Of a stretch of DNA of 64,000 nt, positions 35,647-43,236 are shown piece after piece (position 1 is the stretch's first letter; each line of letters begins with the position of its first letter). Source of the stretch: an uncultured Muribaculaceae bacterium. Lineage in GTDB: Bacteria > Bacteroidota > Bacteroidia > Bacteroidales > Muribaculaceae. Below the pieces are notes generated by a model. It saw only the letters and a list, made by a program, of their open reading frames with translations. It had not been told where the DNA came from and did not search any database. Made by a program: the position numbers and the translations under genes. The stretch covers positions 81,103-145,102 of the forward strand of contig CAMWJS010000001.1 in assembly GCA_947174635.1 (NCBI GenBank), read 5' to 3'.

Positions 35647-35734
35647 TTTAGAGAGAGTTTGGATTAATTTGAAGTATCCTCGATCATTCTCTTTTATTGT
35701 TAATTACGGTTTAAATTCAAACGCTCTCTTAGAA
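35647..35734. repeat. Family-3 gene-end repeat, copy at queA
   Basis: Arms TTTAGAGAGAGTTTGGATTA (from 35647) and TTTAAATTCAAACGCTCTCT (35711-35730) are imperfect inverses, with the core CATTCTCTTTTA at 35685-35696 shared with the 17833 copy. The right arm lies inside the queA reading frame. Confidence 0.65.
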
Positions 35735-36947
35735 GAAGAGAACCGTCGCCGTAGCTCAGGAAGCGGTAATCGTGCTGCAGCGCGAAGTCGTAGACCGGCC
35801 GCCAGTCGCCTCCGGTAAATGCCGATACGAGAAGCAGCAGGGTGGAGCGTGGCTGATGGAAATTGGTGACCATGCCGTCGACCACACGATAGGTATAGCC
35901 CGGCGCTATGATGATACGCGTAGCGGCTATGAGTACGTTCAGGTTGTTGTTGTCAAGCCATTCCAGAATTTTCCGGAATGCTTCGCGGCGTGACAGCATC
36001 GGATGGGTGGGGGAGTAGGGATACCACTGCGGCACCTCGTCGGCCTGACGCCCTTCGCTGATGAGACATCCGATGTGGTAGAGGCTCTCGAGAGTTCGCA
36101 CCGATGTGGTTCCTACGGCAATCACCCTGCGGTCGGTCTCTGCAAGTTCGGCGATGAGCCGACGGTCAACGGCAATCCATTCGCTGTGCATCATGTGCTC
36201 GCCTATGGTGTCGCTTTTGACCGGCTGGAATGTTCCGGCCCCGACATGCAGCGTCAGTTCGTACCGCGGTATGCCTCGCTGCGATATGCGTTGCAGCAGA
36301 CTGTCGGTGAAGTGGAGTCCGGCAGTCGGAGCGGCGACCGAACCCTCGATGTGGCTGTAGACTGTCTGGTAGTCTTTGCTGTCGGTTTCTTCAGTCGAGC
36401 GGTTGAGGTAGGGAGGTATTGGTATTTCCCCTGCCGACGATATGATCTGCGAGAATGTCACTCCGCTGTTGTTCCATGAAAATCTCACCACCGACGTATT
36501 GTCATGGCGCGAGACACGCTCGGCTTCAAGGGTGACTGCGGTGCCGTCAATGTCGATTTCAGCCGACAGCTTCCCTGCCTTCCATCGTTTCGAATTTCCT
36601 ACGAAACATATCCACGAGCAGCATTCCGTCGAAGCGAAATTCTGAGCGTAATCAGCCGGATTTTCCGGCTCGAGACAGAAAACTTCGATGAGGGCCCCGT
36701 TGCCGTCTTCGCCTTTGCGAAACCGTAGCCGCGCGTTGATTACGCGGGTATTGTTGTATATAAGCATCGAATCGGCCGGAAGCAACATGTCGAGTTCCGA
36801 AAACACATGGTCGGAAATCGAGCCGTCGGGCTGCCTGACAAGCAGCCGGCATGCGTCGCGCTGTTCCAGCGGGTGTTTTGCGATCCGCTCGTCGGGCAGG
36901 TCGTAGTCAAATTCCTCTATATTTATCTCTTTTACCTTATTGTCCAT
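35700..36947 (-). CDS. queA: S-adenosylmethionine:tRNA ribosyltransferase-isomerase (QueA)
   Basis: Makes epoxyqueuosine in tRNA by transferring ribose from SAM to preQ1. EFDYDLPDERIAKHPLEQRD, DSMLIYNNTRVINARL, PTAGLHFTD, HVGAGTFQPV and NFHQPRSTLLLLVSAF are the family blocks. 415 aa is longer than E. coli QueA (356) because of inserts at about 95-130. The family normally ends soon after SYGDAM; here SYGDGSLLL is followed by RERLNLNRN encoded by a family-3 repeat. Preceded by mltD (47 bp). Confidence 0.94.
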   Translation of the reverse strand: MDNKVKEINIEEFDYDLPDERIAKHPLEQRDACRLLVRQPDGSISDHVFSELDMLLPADSMLIYNNTRVINARLRFRKGEDGNGALIEVFCLEPENPADYAQNFASTECCSWICFVGNSKRWKAGKLSAEIDIDGTAVTLEAERVSRHDNTSVVRFSWNNSGVTFSQIISSAGEIPIPPYLNRSTEETDSKDYQTVYSHIEGSVAAPTAGLHFTDSLLQRISQRGIPRYELTLHVGAGTFQPVKSDTIGEHMMHSEWIAVDRRLIAELAETDRRVIAVGTTSVRTLESLYHIGCLISEGRQADEVPQWYPYSPTHPMLSRREAFRKILEWLDNNNLNVLIAATRIIIAPGYTYRVVDGMVTNFHQPRSTLLLLVSAFTGGDWRPVYDFALQHDYRFLSYGDGSLLLRERLNLNRN

Positions 36948-36994
36948 TTGTCTGATTTCGGTATATCCGGTCGGGGGGGATTTCCTTATCCACT

Positions 36995-38845
36995 CTATTT
37001 CACTCTGACACGTTGGCCGATTTTGAGTTTAGAGCCGTCAATGCCGTTGAGCTGCTGCAACTTCCTGACTGTCGTGCCGTAGCGTTTGGCTATTTTTGAA
37101 AAAGTCTCTCCCTTCTTTACTTTATGATATACATTTTTGGGTGTTTTGTCGGTCTTTTTCTCTGTTTTCGGTGCCGGAGATTTCTCAGCCTGCGATTTTG
37201 TCGGCGTCACATCTTTTTCCACGTTGCTTCCCGATGATTGTGTTGACGCGGATTGGCGCGAATTGAATGTGGACTGTATGCGTTGACGCACCTCGGTCGC
37301 AGCCGCGTCATCGTATGCAGCGACGGCAGTGTCGGCGTATGCCGTAGTGTCGATGTCCGGCTCGGAGACAGCCTCGGCGGCTTCCCCCTCCGTATCGGTG
37401 TCATCGGCGGCGGTTCCGGCTTCTGCAGGCGTCGGTTCTGCCGTGATTGCTTCGGCGTTTTCTTCGGTTACTGCTTCGGGCTCCGAGATGTTTTCGGCCG
37501 TAGTAGCTGTTTCTTCAGGAACGACGACTGTCTCTTTGGGCTCTTCAGGTTTCAGCGTTTTCTTTGTTGTCACGATTTTGATGGTGCGGCCGCGGCGGAG
37601 TGTCTTTATGCCGTTTGCTTTTTTGATTGAAGCCGCTGTCACGCCATACCGTCGTGCGAGACCGCTGAATGTATCTCCCTTTTTGACTTTGTGGAATTTT
37701 ATCTCTTCGGTGATGATGTATTTTCCGTCATCGCTTACTTTTGAAGACCCGGTCGATGGCTCTACAATGCCACGACGGGCGTATTTTGCGGCGTCATGGG
37801 CCACGATGCTGTCTTCAGAGATGATGTAGCACAATGCCTGGTGCGACGGCAATACGAGCGGATATGCCTTTATGTCGCCCGGTATCACGTCCTGACGATA
37901 TTGCGGATTGAGTGTGCGGATTTCCTCTATCGGTATGTTCAGCACATCGGCAATCTGCTGGAAATGCACACGCTTTTTGACATATACCGAGTCGGTGATA
38001 ATCGGACGGCGTGCAAGTGCCGGCGATATATTGTGCTTGTCGTAATAGTTCATCGCATAGTTGGCTGCGATAAATCCGGGCACATAGCCGCGTGTCTCCG
38101 GCGGCAGGAAAGGATATATCTCCCAGAAGTCTTTCTTCCCCCCTTCCCCTGCACGGCGCAACGCTTTGTTGACATTGCCCGGACCGCAGTTGTAGGCGGC
38201 GATGGCAAGCGACCAGTCGCTGTAGATGTCATGAAGTTGCTTGAGATAGCGGGCTGCCATCTGCGACGAGCGTATCGGGTCGCGTCGTTCGTCGACAAGC
38301 GAGTTGATTTCCATGCCGAGGCCTCGTGCGGTGGGAAGCATGAACTGCCATAGTCCCGTGGCACCGGCACGCGACACTGCATTGGGGTTGAGCGCCGACT
38401 CTATGATGGGGAGATATTTAAGTTCCAGGGGTACGCCTTCCTGCTCGAGCGCCTGCTCGAATATGGGCATGTAGTAGGTCGACATGCCGAGCATGTTCTC
38501 AACGAGAGAACGCCGACGGTCGACATACATTTTGATATATGATTTCACCACTGAGTTAAACGGCATCTCTATCACTGCGGGCATCGACAAGAGGCGTTGC
38601 ACGAGTTCTTCGTCGGTAGGCTCGACGGCCGAACCTGTGCCGTAATCCCCGCGGGCCAGTTCGGTATAGTTCTGCATATACCAGTTCTGCATCATCAGGT
38701 GGGTGTCGGCTTCGAAACTCTCGGGGTATATTATGTGCGGGTCGGTGATTGTATCCCTTAGCGACAGAATATCGGAGGCTGTCGCCCCTGCGGAGGTAAG
38801 TGAGATAAGAAGTGCTGCTGTTATGTTATGAAATATCTTTTTCAT
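36995..38845 (-). CDS. mltD: Lytic transglycosylase with LysM domains (MltD-like)
   Basis: 616 residues from ATG 38845, which begins the signal peptide (MKKIFHNITAALLISL). The SLT domain (about 130-290) has the catalytic Glu in IESALNPNAVSRAGATGLWQ, then AIAAYNCGPGNVNKAL. A first LysM-like region follows at about 295-350, a LysM at about 390-435 (VKKGDTFSGLARRYGVT) and a C-terminal LysM (VKKGETFSKIAKRYGTT). Between the last two is a 120-residue low-complexity Glu/Ala/Thr-rich linker. It cuts peptidoglycan glycan strands in the periplasm. Operon with DUF5683 and parAB. Confidence 0.93.
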   Translation of the reverse strand: MKKIFHNITAALLISLTSAGATASDILSLRDTITDPHIIYPESFEADTHLMMQNWYMQNYTELARGDYGTGSAVEPTDEELVQRLLSMPAVIEMPFNSVVKSYIKMYVDRRRSLVENMLGMSTYYMPIFEQALEQEGVPLELKYLPIIESALNPNAVSRAGATGLWQFMLPTARGLGMEINSLVDERRDPIRSSQMAARYLKQLHDIYSDWSLAIAAYNCGPGNVNKALRRAGEGGKKDFWEIYPFLPPETRGYVPGFIAANYAMNYYDKHNISPALARRPIITDSVYVKKRVHFQQIADVLNIPIEEIRTLNPQYRQDVIPGDIKAYPLVLPSHQALCYIISEDSIVAHDAAKYARRGIVEPSTGSSKVSDDGKYIITEEIKFHKVKKGDTFSGLARRYGVTAASIKKANGIKTLRRGRTIKIVTTKKTLKPEEPKETVVVPEETATTAENISEPEAVTEENAEAITAEPTPAEAGTAADDTDTEGEAAEAVSEPDIDTTAYADTAVAAYDDAAATEVRQRIQSTFNSRQSASTQSSGSNVEKDVTPTKSQAEKSPAPKTEKKTDKTPKNVYHKVKKGETFSKIAKRYGTTVRKLQQLNGIDGSKLKIGQRVRVK

Positions 38846-38887
38846 CTGACAAACTTGTTTTTTTATATGCGTTAGGTTCATAGTATG

Positions 38888-39718
38888 TCAAAAAGTAATG
38901 GCCCATTGAAGCCCCATCGACGGCAGACGCGTCCGTCCGTCCTGTATCAGCGACGGATACACCTCCATCGACAGATCGGGCGATATGTCGAAATGAGCCA
39001 GCGACGCGTCGACGTATGCATCGACGACAGCGACCAGATACACGGCCACCATACCGATAATGCACAGGTCGCGGTTGCGGCGGAAATAATTTTTGCGCGA
39101 ACGCAATATATTGGTGAGCCATGTCTTGTCAAGGTCCTCCTCTTTTACTGTCGAGGGGAAGAAGTCCATGTAGCTTCGTGTAGTCGGGTCGTTGTCCATT
39201 ATGTCGGCATAGGCCTTGGTGTAGTCGGAGAGCATGCCGTTGTTCCAGCTTGTGGCATAGCCGAGTCCGAGATATCCGCCGACTATGAGCGGGAGTTTCC
39301 AGTAACGGCGGTTGTACACCTGGCCGAGACCGGGAAACAATGCCGCAAGCCACACGGCTCTGGTAGGGTCGGGGTTGAACTCGATCTGACGGGGCACCCA
39401 TTCGTCGGTTATCCCCGCAATCGAATCAAGCATGGCGGCGGTATCCGATACAGGAATGGTGTCGACAGGTACAAATTTTACGCGGTCGCCGGTCGTGACA
39501 ATCCGTTCGCCTTCGATTTCCGAGCCTTCAGGCAGCGGCGTGTTGCCCACCGGTATTTCCTTCGGCAGCGGAGTGTCCTCTTCGTCGTCAGAAGCAAATG
39601 CAAAAGAATTTGAAAAAAGGTTAAATGGGAACAGCAACAGCGCCGCCAGCAGCGACAACAATGCGTTGCGGCTGACGGTGCTGATATATTCTTTTGTAGA
39701 TGTCTTATCTTTTTTCAT
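38888..39718 (-). CDS. DUF5683 membrane protein
   Basis: 276 residues: N-terminal hydrophobic signal/anchor (about 18-42), an acidic periplasmic linker, and a membrane-associated domain with AALFPGLGQVYNRRYWKLPL, VGGYLGLGYATSWNNGM and IIGMVAVYLVAVVDAYVDA. The PGxGQxYN motif resembles the TM2-like GxGQ segment. Found in Bacteroidota between parB and mltD, suggesting a cell-envelope link to chromosome segregation or division; role unknown. Confidence 0.82.
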   Translation of the reverse strand: MKKDKTSTKEYISTVSRNALLSLLAALLLFPFNLFSNSFAFASDDEEDTPLPKEIPVGNTPLPEGSEIEGERIVTTGDRVKFVPVDTIPVSDTAAMLDSIAGITDEWVPRQIEFNPDPTRAVWLAALFPGLGQVYNRRYWKLPLIVGGYLGLGYATSWNNGMLSDYTKAYADIMDNDPTTRSYMDFFPSTVKEEDLDKTWLTNILRSRKNYFRRNRDLCIIGMVAVYLVAVVDAYVDASLAHFDISPDLSMEVYPSLIQDGRTRLPSMGLQWAITF

Positions 39719-39780
39719 TGCGTAATTGGCTGGGATACAGGATATCGCATCGTTAAATTCTCAATCCCGCCATCGTTGGA

Positions 39781-40668
39781 CTATTGTTCTTTTGACTTCA
39801 GACTATCAAAGATAGTAATTAATTTGGCAAGTTCGTCCTGATTTTTGAACGGAAATGTTATTTTTCCTTTGCCGGAATTGTCGCAGGCAAACTGTACCGG
39901 AGTGTTGAATGTTGATGAGAGCTGTCGGCGAAGCATCTCGAAATCGCGGTTTGACGCCGGTTTTGCCTTCTCTTTTTTGGGGGCGCCGTCGGCAAGCTGA
40001 TAGGCTTTGGCAAGCTCTTCTACCCGACGTACCGAAAGACCCTGTTTCAATATCTCGTTATAGAGCTTGAGCTGAAGAGCCGGATTGTCGATTGACAGCA
40101 ATGCTCTGGCGTGACCCATGTCGAGGCGCTTGTCGCGCAGACCCAGCTGGACTTCGGCAGGCAGGCGGAGCAGACGCAGGAAGTTGGCAATCGTGGCGCG
40201 CTTCTTGCCTATGCGCTCGCTCAGACGTTCCTGTGTGAGATTGTACTGGTCGATGAGTTTCTTGAACGTAAGGGCGATTTCGATTGCATTGAGGTCTTCG
40301 CGCTGTATGTTCTCGATAAGCGCCATCTCGGTGAGCTCGGTGTCGTTGGCCGAGCGTATATAAGCCGGAACGGAAGAGAGTCCGGCCTTGACGGCGGCGC
40401 GGTAGCGGCGCTCGCCGGCGATAATCTGATATTGCTCGGGCCCGATTTTGCGCAGTGAGAGGGGCTGTATGATGCCGATTTCGCGTATTGACACCGCGAG
40501 GTCGTTGAGAGCATCTTCATCAAAGGTGGTGCGCGGCTGGCTCGGGTTGGGAGTGATGGCGTCGAGTGATATTTCGTTGATGGCTGAAGAGCCGCGTGCC
40601 GGAACATCGTCCATGGCTATAAGGGAGTCGAGTCCGCGGCCTAATGCATTGCGTTTTGGTAATGACAT
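39781..40668 (-). CDS. parB: Chromosome-partitioning protein ParB
   Basis: 295 residues. N-terminal GLGRGLDSLI-like ALGRGLDSLIAM, the CTPase motif region with GERRYRAA and IENIQREDLNAIE, the parS-binding helix-turn-helix (TQERLSERIGKKRATIANFLRLLRL), and a C-terminal dimer domain. ParB loads on parS as a CTP-gated clamp. 79 bp after parA. No full 16-bp parS palindrome was seen in the window. Confidence 0.96.
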   Translation of the reverse strand: MSLPKRNALGRGLDSLIAMDDVPARGSSAINEISLDAITPNPSQPRTTFDEDALNDLAVSIREIGIIQPLSLRKIGPEQYQIIAGERRYRAAVKAGLSSVPAYIRSANDTELTEMALIENIQREDLNAIEIALTFKKLIDQYNLTQERLSERIGKKRATIANFLRLLRLPAEVQLGLRDKRLDMGHARALLSIDNPALQLKLYNEILKQGLSVRRVEELAKAYQLADGAPKKEKAKPASNRDFEMLRRQLSSTFNTPVQFACDNSGKGKITFPFKNQDELAKLITIFDSLKSKEQ

Positions 40669-40746
40669 GTATTCGGATGTTAGGGTGGGTGGATTGGCTG
40701 GTCCGCTGTCATGCCGGAAAGTGATGCCGGCAACAGTTGACGGAGC

Positions 40747-41511
40747 TTATCTGTTTTTATTGATAATCTCTTTTGCGAGCATGATATGGGAGGTGGCTCC
40801 GCGGCTTTCGGGGTCATAGAGGATTGCCGGCAGTCCGTGTGACGGAGCTTCGCTTAGTCGAATGTTTCGGGGTATGACGGTGTCGAACACCATGTCGGCG
40901 AAATGTCCTTTCAGCTCCTCGTAGATCTGGTTGGCCAGACGCAGGCGGGCGTCATACATCGTCAGCAGGAAGCCTTCGATTTCAAGCGCGGGATTGAGCT
41001 TTGACTTTATGATGCGTATGGTGTTGAGCAGTTTTGATATGCCTTCGAGGGCGAAATATTCCGCCTGCACGGGAATGATTACCGAATTGGCGGCCGTGAG
41101 GGCGTTGACTGTGATGAGCCCGAGCGACGGCGAGCAGTCAATCAGGATATAGTCATAGACCTGCTTGAGCGGTTCGAGGAGATTGGCGAGCACACGTTCG
41201 CGGTTGGGCTTGTTGATAAGTTCGATTTCTGCTCCGGCAAGGTCTATGCGCGACCCCACCAGGTCGAGATTTTCAACGCATGTCTTTACCTGGGAGCCGT
41301 CGATAGGGTAGCTGTCGACAAGACATTCATATATGGAGGAAGTCATGGAGCGCGGGTCGATTCCATAGCCTGATGTGGCGTTGGCCTGCGGGTCGGCGTC
41401 GATGATGAGAGTACGCTTTCCGGCTGATGCCAGTGAAGCTCCGAGATTGATAGTCGTTGTCGTTTTTCCGACGCCTCCTTTCTGGTTGGCGATTGCGATG
41501 ATTTTTCCCAT
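40747..41511 (-). CDS. parA: Chromosome-partitioning ATPase ParA (Soj)
   Basis: 254 residues. Deviant Walker A NQKGGVGKTTTTINL at about 9-23, then DADPQANATSGYG and DCSPSLGLIT. No N-terminal DNA-binding extension, so the chromosomal Soj type. It forms the DNA-bound gradient that moves ParB-parS. First gene of the minus-strand run, with its promoter facing surE. Confidence 0.97.
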   Translation of the reverse strand: MGKIIAIANQKGGVGKTTTTINLGASLASAGKRTLIIDADPQANATSGYGIDPRSMTSSIYECLVDSYPIDGSQVKTCVENLDLVGSRIDLAGAEIELINKPNRERVLANLLEPLKQVYDYILIDCSPSLGLITVNALTAANSVIIPVQAEYFALEGISKLLNTIRIIKSKLNPALEIEGFLLTMYDARLRLANQIYEELKGHFADMVFDTVIPRNIRLSEAPSHGLPAILYDPESRGATSHIMLAKEIINKNR

Positions 41512-41570
41512 ATATAGATTAGATTGAAAAATGTTTCACGCTGCAAATAAACAACTTTTTAATGGCATTG

Positions 41571-41598
41571 CAAAGTTAATAATCATCAAAGAACCAAA
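41571..41598 (-). promoter_or_regulatory. Promoter of the parAB operon
   Basis: On the minus strand: TTTG (41595-41598), 16-bp spacer, TAACTTTG (41571-41578). The resulting leader includes TGTTTCACG (41532-41540), the left half of the parS consensus, which could allow ParB feedback. Confidence 0.65.
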
Positions 41599-41600
41599 TA

Positions 41601-41629
41601 TGTTGATAACTGTTGATGATTGTTGATAA
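41601..41629. repeat. Three DnaA-box-like direct repeats between parA and surE
   Basis: TGTTGATAA (41601-41609), TGTTGATGA (41611-41619), TGTTGATAA (41621-41629), exactly 10 bp apart. Their inverse, TTATCAACA, differs from the DnaA box TTATCCACA at one base. They lie in AT-rich DNA between two divergent promoters. Confidence 0.5.
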
Positions 41630-41651
41630 TTACCCGTGGAACATTCGCCGA

Positions 41652-41683
41652 TTTGTGTATCTCGCCACTAATGATTATCTTTG
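41652..41683 (+). promoter_or_regulatory. Promoter of surE
   Basis: TTTG at 41652-41655, 20-bp spacer, TATCTTTG at 41676-41683; the start codon is 52 bp on. Confidence 0.75.
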
Positions 41684-41735
41684 TTTTGTTGCGGAGTGCC
41701 AGCCGTGACATGTAAAAAAAACAAATAGTCTGATT

Positions 41736-42506
41736 ATGGAAAAACCTTTGATACTTATAAGCAATGACGACGGCATAGCCGCTCCGGGCATACATGTGCT
41801 GGCCCGGATAGCCCAGCAGCTGGGCGATGTGTTTATCGTTGCCCCCGACTCTCCGCAGTCGGGAATGTCGTCGGCTATGTCGGTCAACACTCCGTTGCGC
41901 GTCAAGCGTCACGAAAACACCGACTACAATGACAATGTGAACATCTTCAGTGTGACCGGTACGCCTGTCGACTGTATAAAGCTTGCAATGAACAATATTT
42001 TGCCACGCCGTCCCGACCTGATGCTGTGCGGCATCAACCACGGTTCGAATGCCGGCAACAATCTCATCTATTCCGGCACTATGGGGGCGGTGATGGAGGC
42101 ATGCATGATTGGTATCCCTGCAGTGGGGTACTCCCTGATGCACCATTCGATGGCTGCCGATTTCTCGCAGACTGTCCCTTATATAGAAAAGATATCAAAG
42201 GCGGTCCTGTCGAAAGGATTGCCCTCAGGATTGTGTCTTAATGTCAACTTCCCCGCCAAGGTGGCTGTCGAGGGTCTCAAGGTGGTGCGCTCGGCCAAAA
42301 GCCACTGGACTGAGGAATACCGCGAATATATCGACCCTACTGGACGTCCGTTCTATTGGCTGACAGGGAAGCAGATTGACGAAGAGCCCGAAGCTACCGA
42401 TACCGACCTTTACTGGCTCGGACGCAACTATGCCACCGTTGTTCCGGTCACCCCCGACCAGACTAATCCGGCGGCTATCCAGACAGTGCTGTCAATAGTG
42501 GGATGA
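41736..42506 (+). CDS. surE: 5'/3'-nucleotidase SurE
   Basis: 256 residues. LILISNDDGIAAPGI holds the metal-binding Asp11-Asp12, VAPDSPQSGMSSAMS the serine/glycine block, and CGINHGSNAGNNLIYSGTMGA the Asn ligand block. It dephosphorylates nucleoside monophosphates and is linked to stationary-phase survival. Divergent from parA. Downstream is a family-1 repeat inside a hairpin. Confidence 0.95.
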   Translation: MEKPLILISNDDGIAAPGIHVLARIAQQLGDVFIVAPDSPQSGMSSAMSVNTPLRVKRHENTDYNDNVNIFSVTGTPVDCIKLAMNNILPRRPDLMLCGINHGSNAGNNLIYSGTMGAVMEACMIGIPAVGYSLMHHSMAADFSQTVPYIEKISKAVLSKGLPSGLCLNVNFPAKVAVEGLKVVRSAKSHWTEEYREYIDPTGRPFYWLTGKQIDEEPEATDTDLYWLGRNYATVVPVTPDQTNPAAIQTVLSIVG

Positions 42507-42523
42507 CAATGGACTTGGAATAT

Positions 42524-42685
42524 AAAAGAGATTGCGGGTGTTGCAGAACTCCAAAATTTCGGTTTGCGATGTAGGGACGCACGGCTCGTGTGTCCGGTAA
42601 AAGGCTGATAATCAGCGCTGTTTTGCGGACGCACGAGCCGTGCGTCCCTACGTTTTGGAGTTCTGCAACACCCCCAATCTCTTTT
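42524..42685. repeat. Family-1 foldback repeat, copy 2, inside a surE terminator-like stem
   Basis: The repeat proper is 42537-42672 (136 bp) with ends GGTGTTGCAGAAC/GTTCTGCAACACC and two opposed 9-bp hairpins as in copy 1. It is enclosed by AAAAGAGATTG (42524-42534) and CAATCTCTTTT (42675-42685), an 11-bp perfect inverted pair absent at copy 1, as if the repeat had entered the loop of the surE terminator. Confidence 0.85.
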
Positions 42686-42768
42686 GGCAGCTGTTAAAAA
42701 TCAGCAAGTCAACAACCTGTGTCGCTTTTGTGAAAATACAAGCTGTTTCTATAGGTTGAGACACCCTC

Positions 42769-43236
42769 TTAAATGATGCTGTCGTTTTCGGCGTCGGTTA
42801 CACGCGAGCGTATGCAGTCGTCATAGTAGTCTATGAGCATGCATTCGTCGGGGAGGTCATGGAACTCGGCCTTGTTCTGTTCCGAAAAGTTGCGCTGTCC
42901 CATCACAAGCACACGCCACACCTGCTCTCTGACTACAAGCAGCTCCATGAAATCGTTGTCGTGTTTCAGCCTCTGATATTCCTGGGTGAAACGCAGTGGC
43001 TCGGTGATGCCAAGCAACTCTTTCATGCGCACCTTGATGTCGCTGAACAGCAGTCGGGTGTTTTTTATCAGTGTCGAGTATTGCTCCGGGGTGAGCTTGC
43101 CGCCATTGGCGTCATATTCGGTGATAAGCGCACGGGTTTCGGCGGCGTTGAATTTTTCTCCGTCATCCTCGCCCTTCGAACATGATACGAAGGCCACGAG
43201 CATTACGGTTGCAAGCAGTGACAGTAACTTTTTCAT
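42769..43236 (-). CDS. Small hypothetical lipoprotein
   Basis: 155 residues. Lipobox AFVSC puts the lipid on Cys19; the next residues SKGEDDGEK are a typical Bacteroidota surface-export-like acidic stretch. The rest is mostly helical and highly charged, with no family I recognise. It overlaps the upstream phosphatase gene by 4 bp, so it is coexpressed with it and may be a partner or anchor. Confidence 0.7.
   Translation of the reverse strand: MKKLLSLLATVMLVAFVSCSKGEDDGEKFNAAETRALITEYDANGGKLTPEQYSTLIKNTRLLFSDIKVRMKELLGITEPLRFTQEYQRLKHDNDFMELLVVREQVWRVLVMGQRNFSEQNKAEFHDLPDECMLIDYYDDCIRSRVTDAENDSII

Noticed and set aside
41532..41547. Full parS site in the parA leader
   Set aside because: Only the left half TGTTTCACG matches; the right half agrees at 2 of 7 positions, so it is noted as a half-site only.
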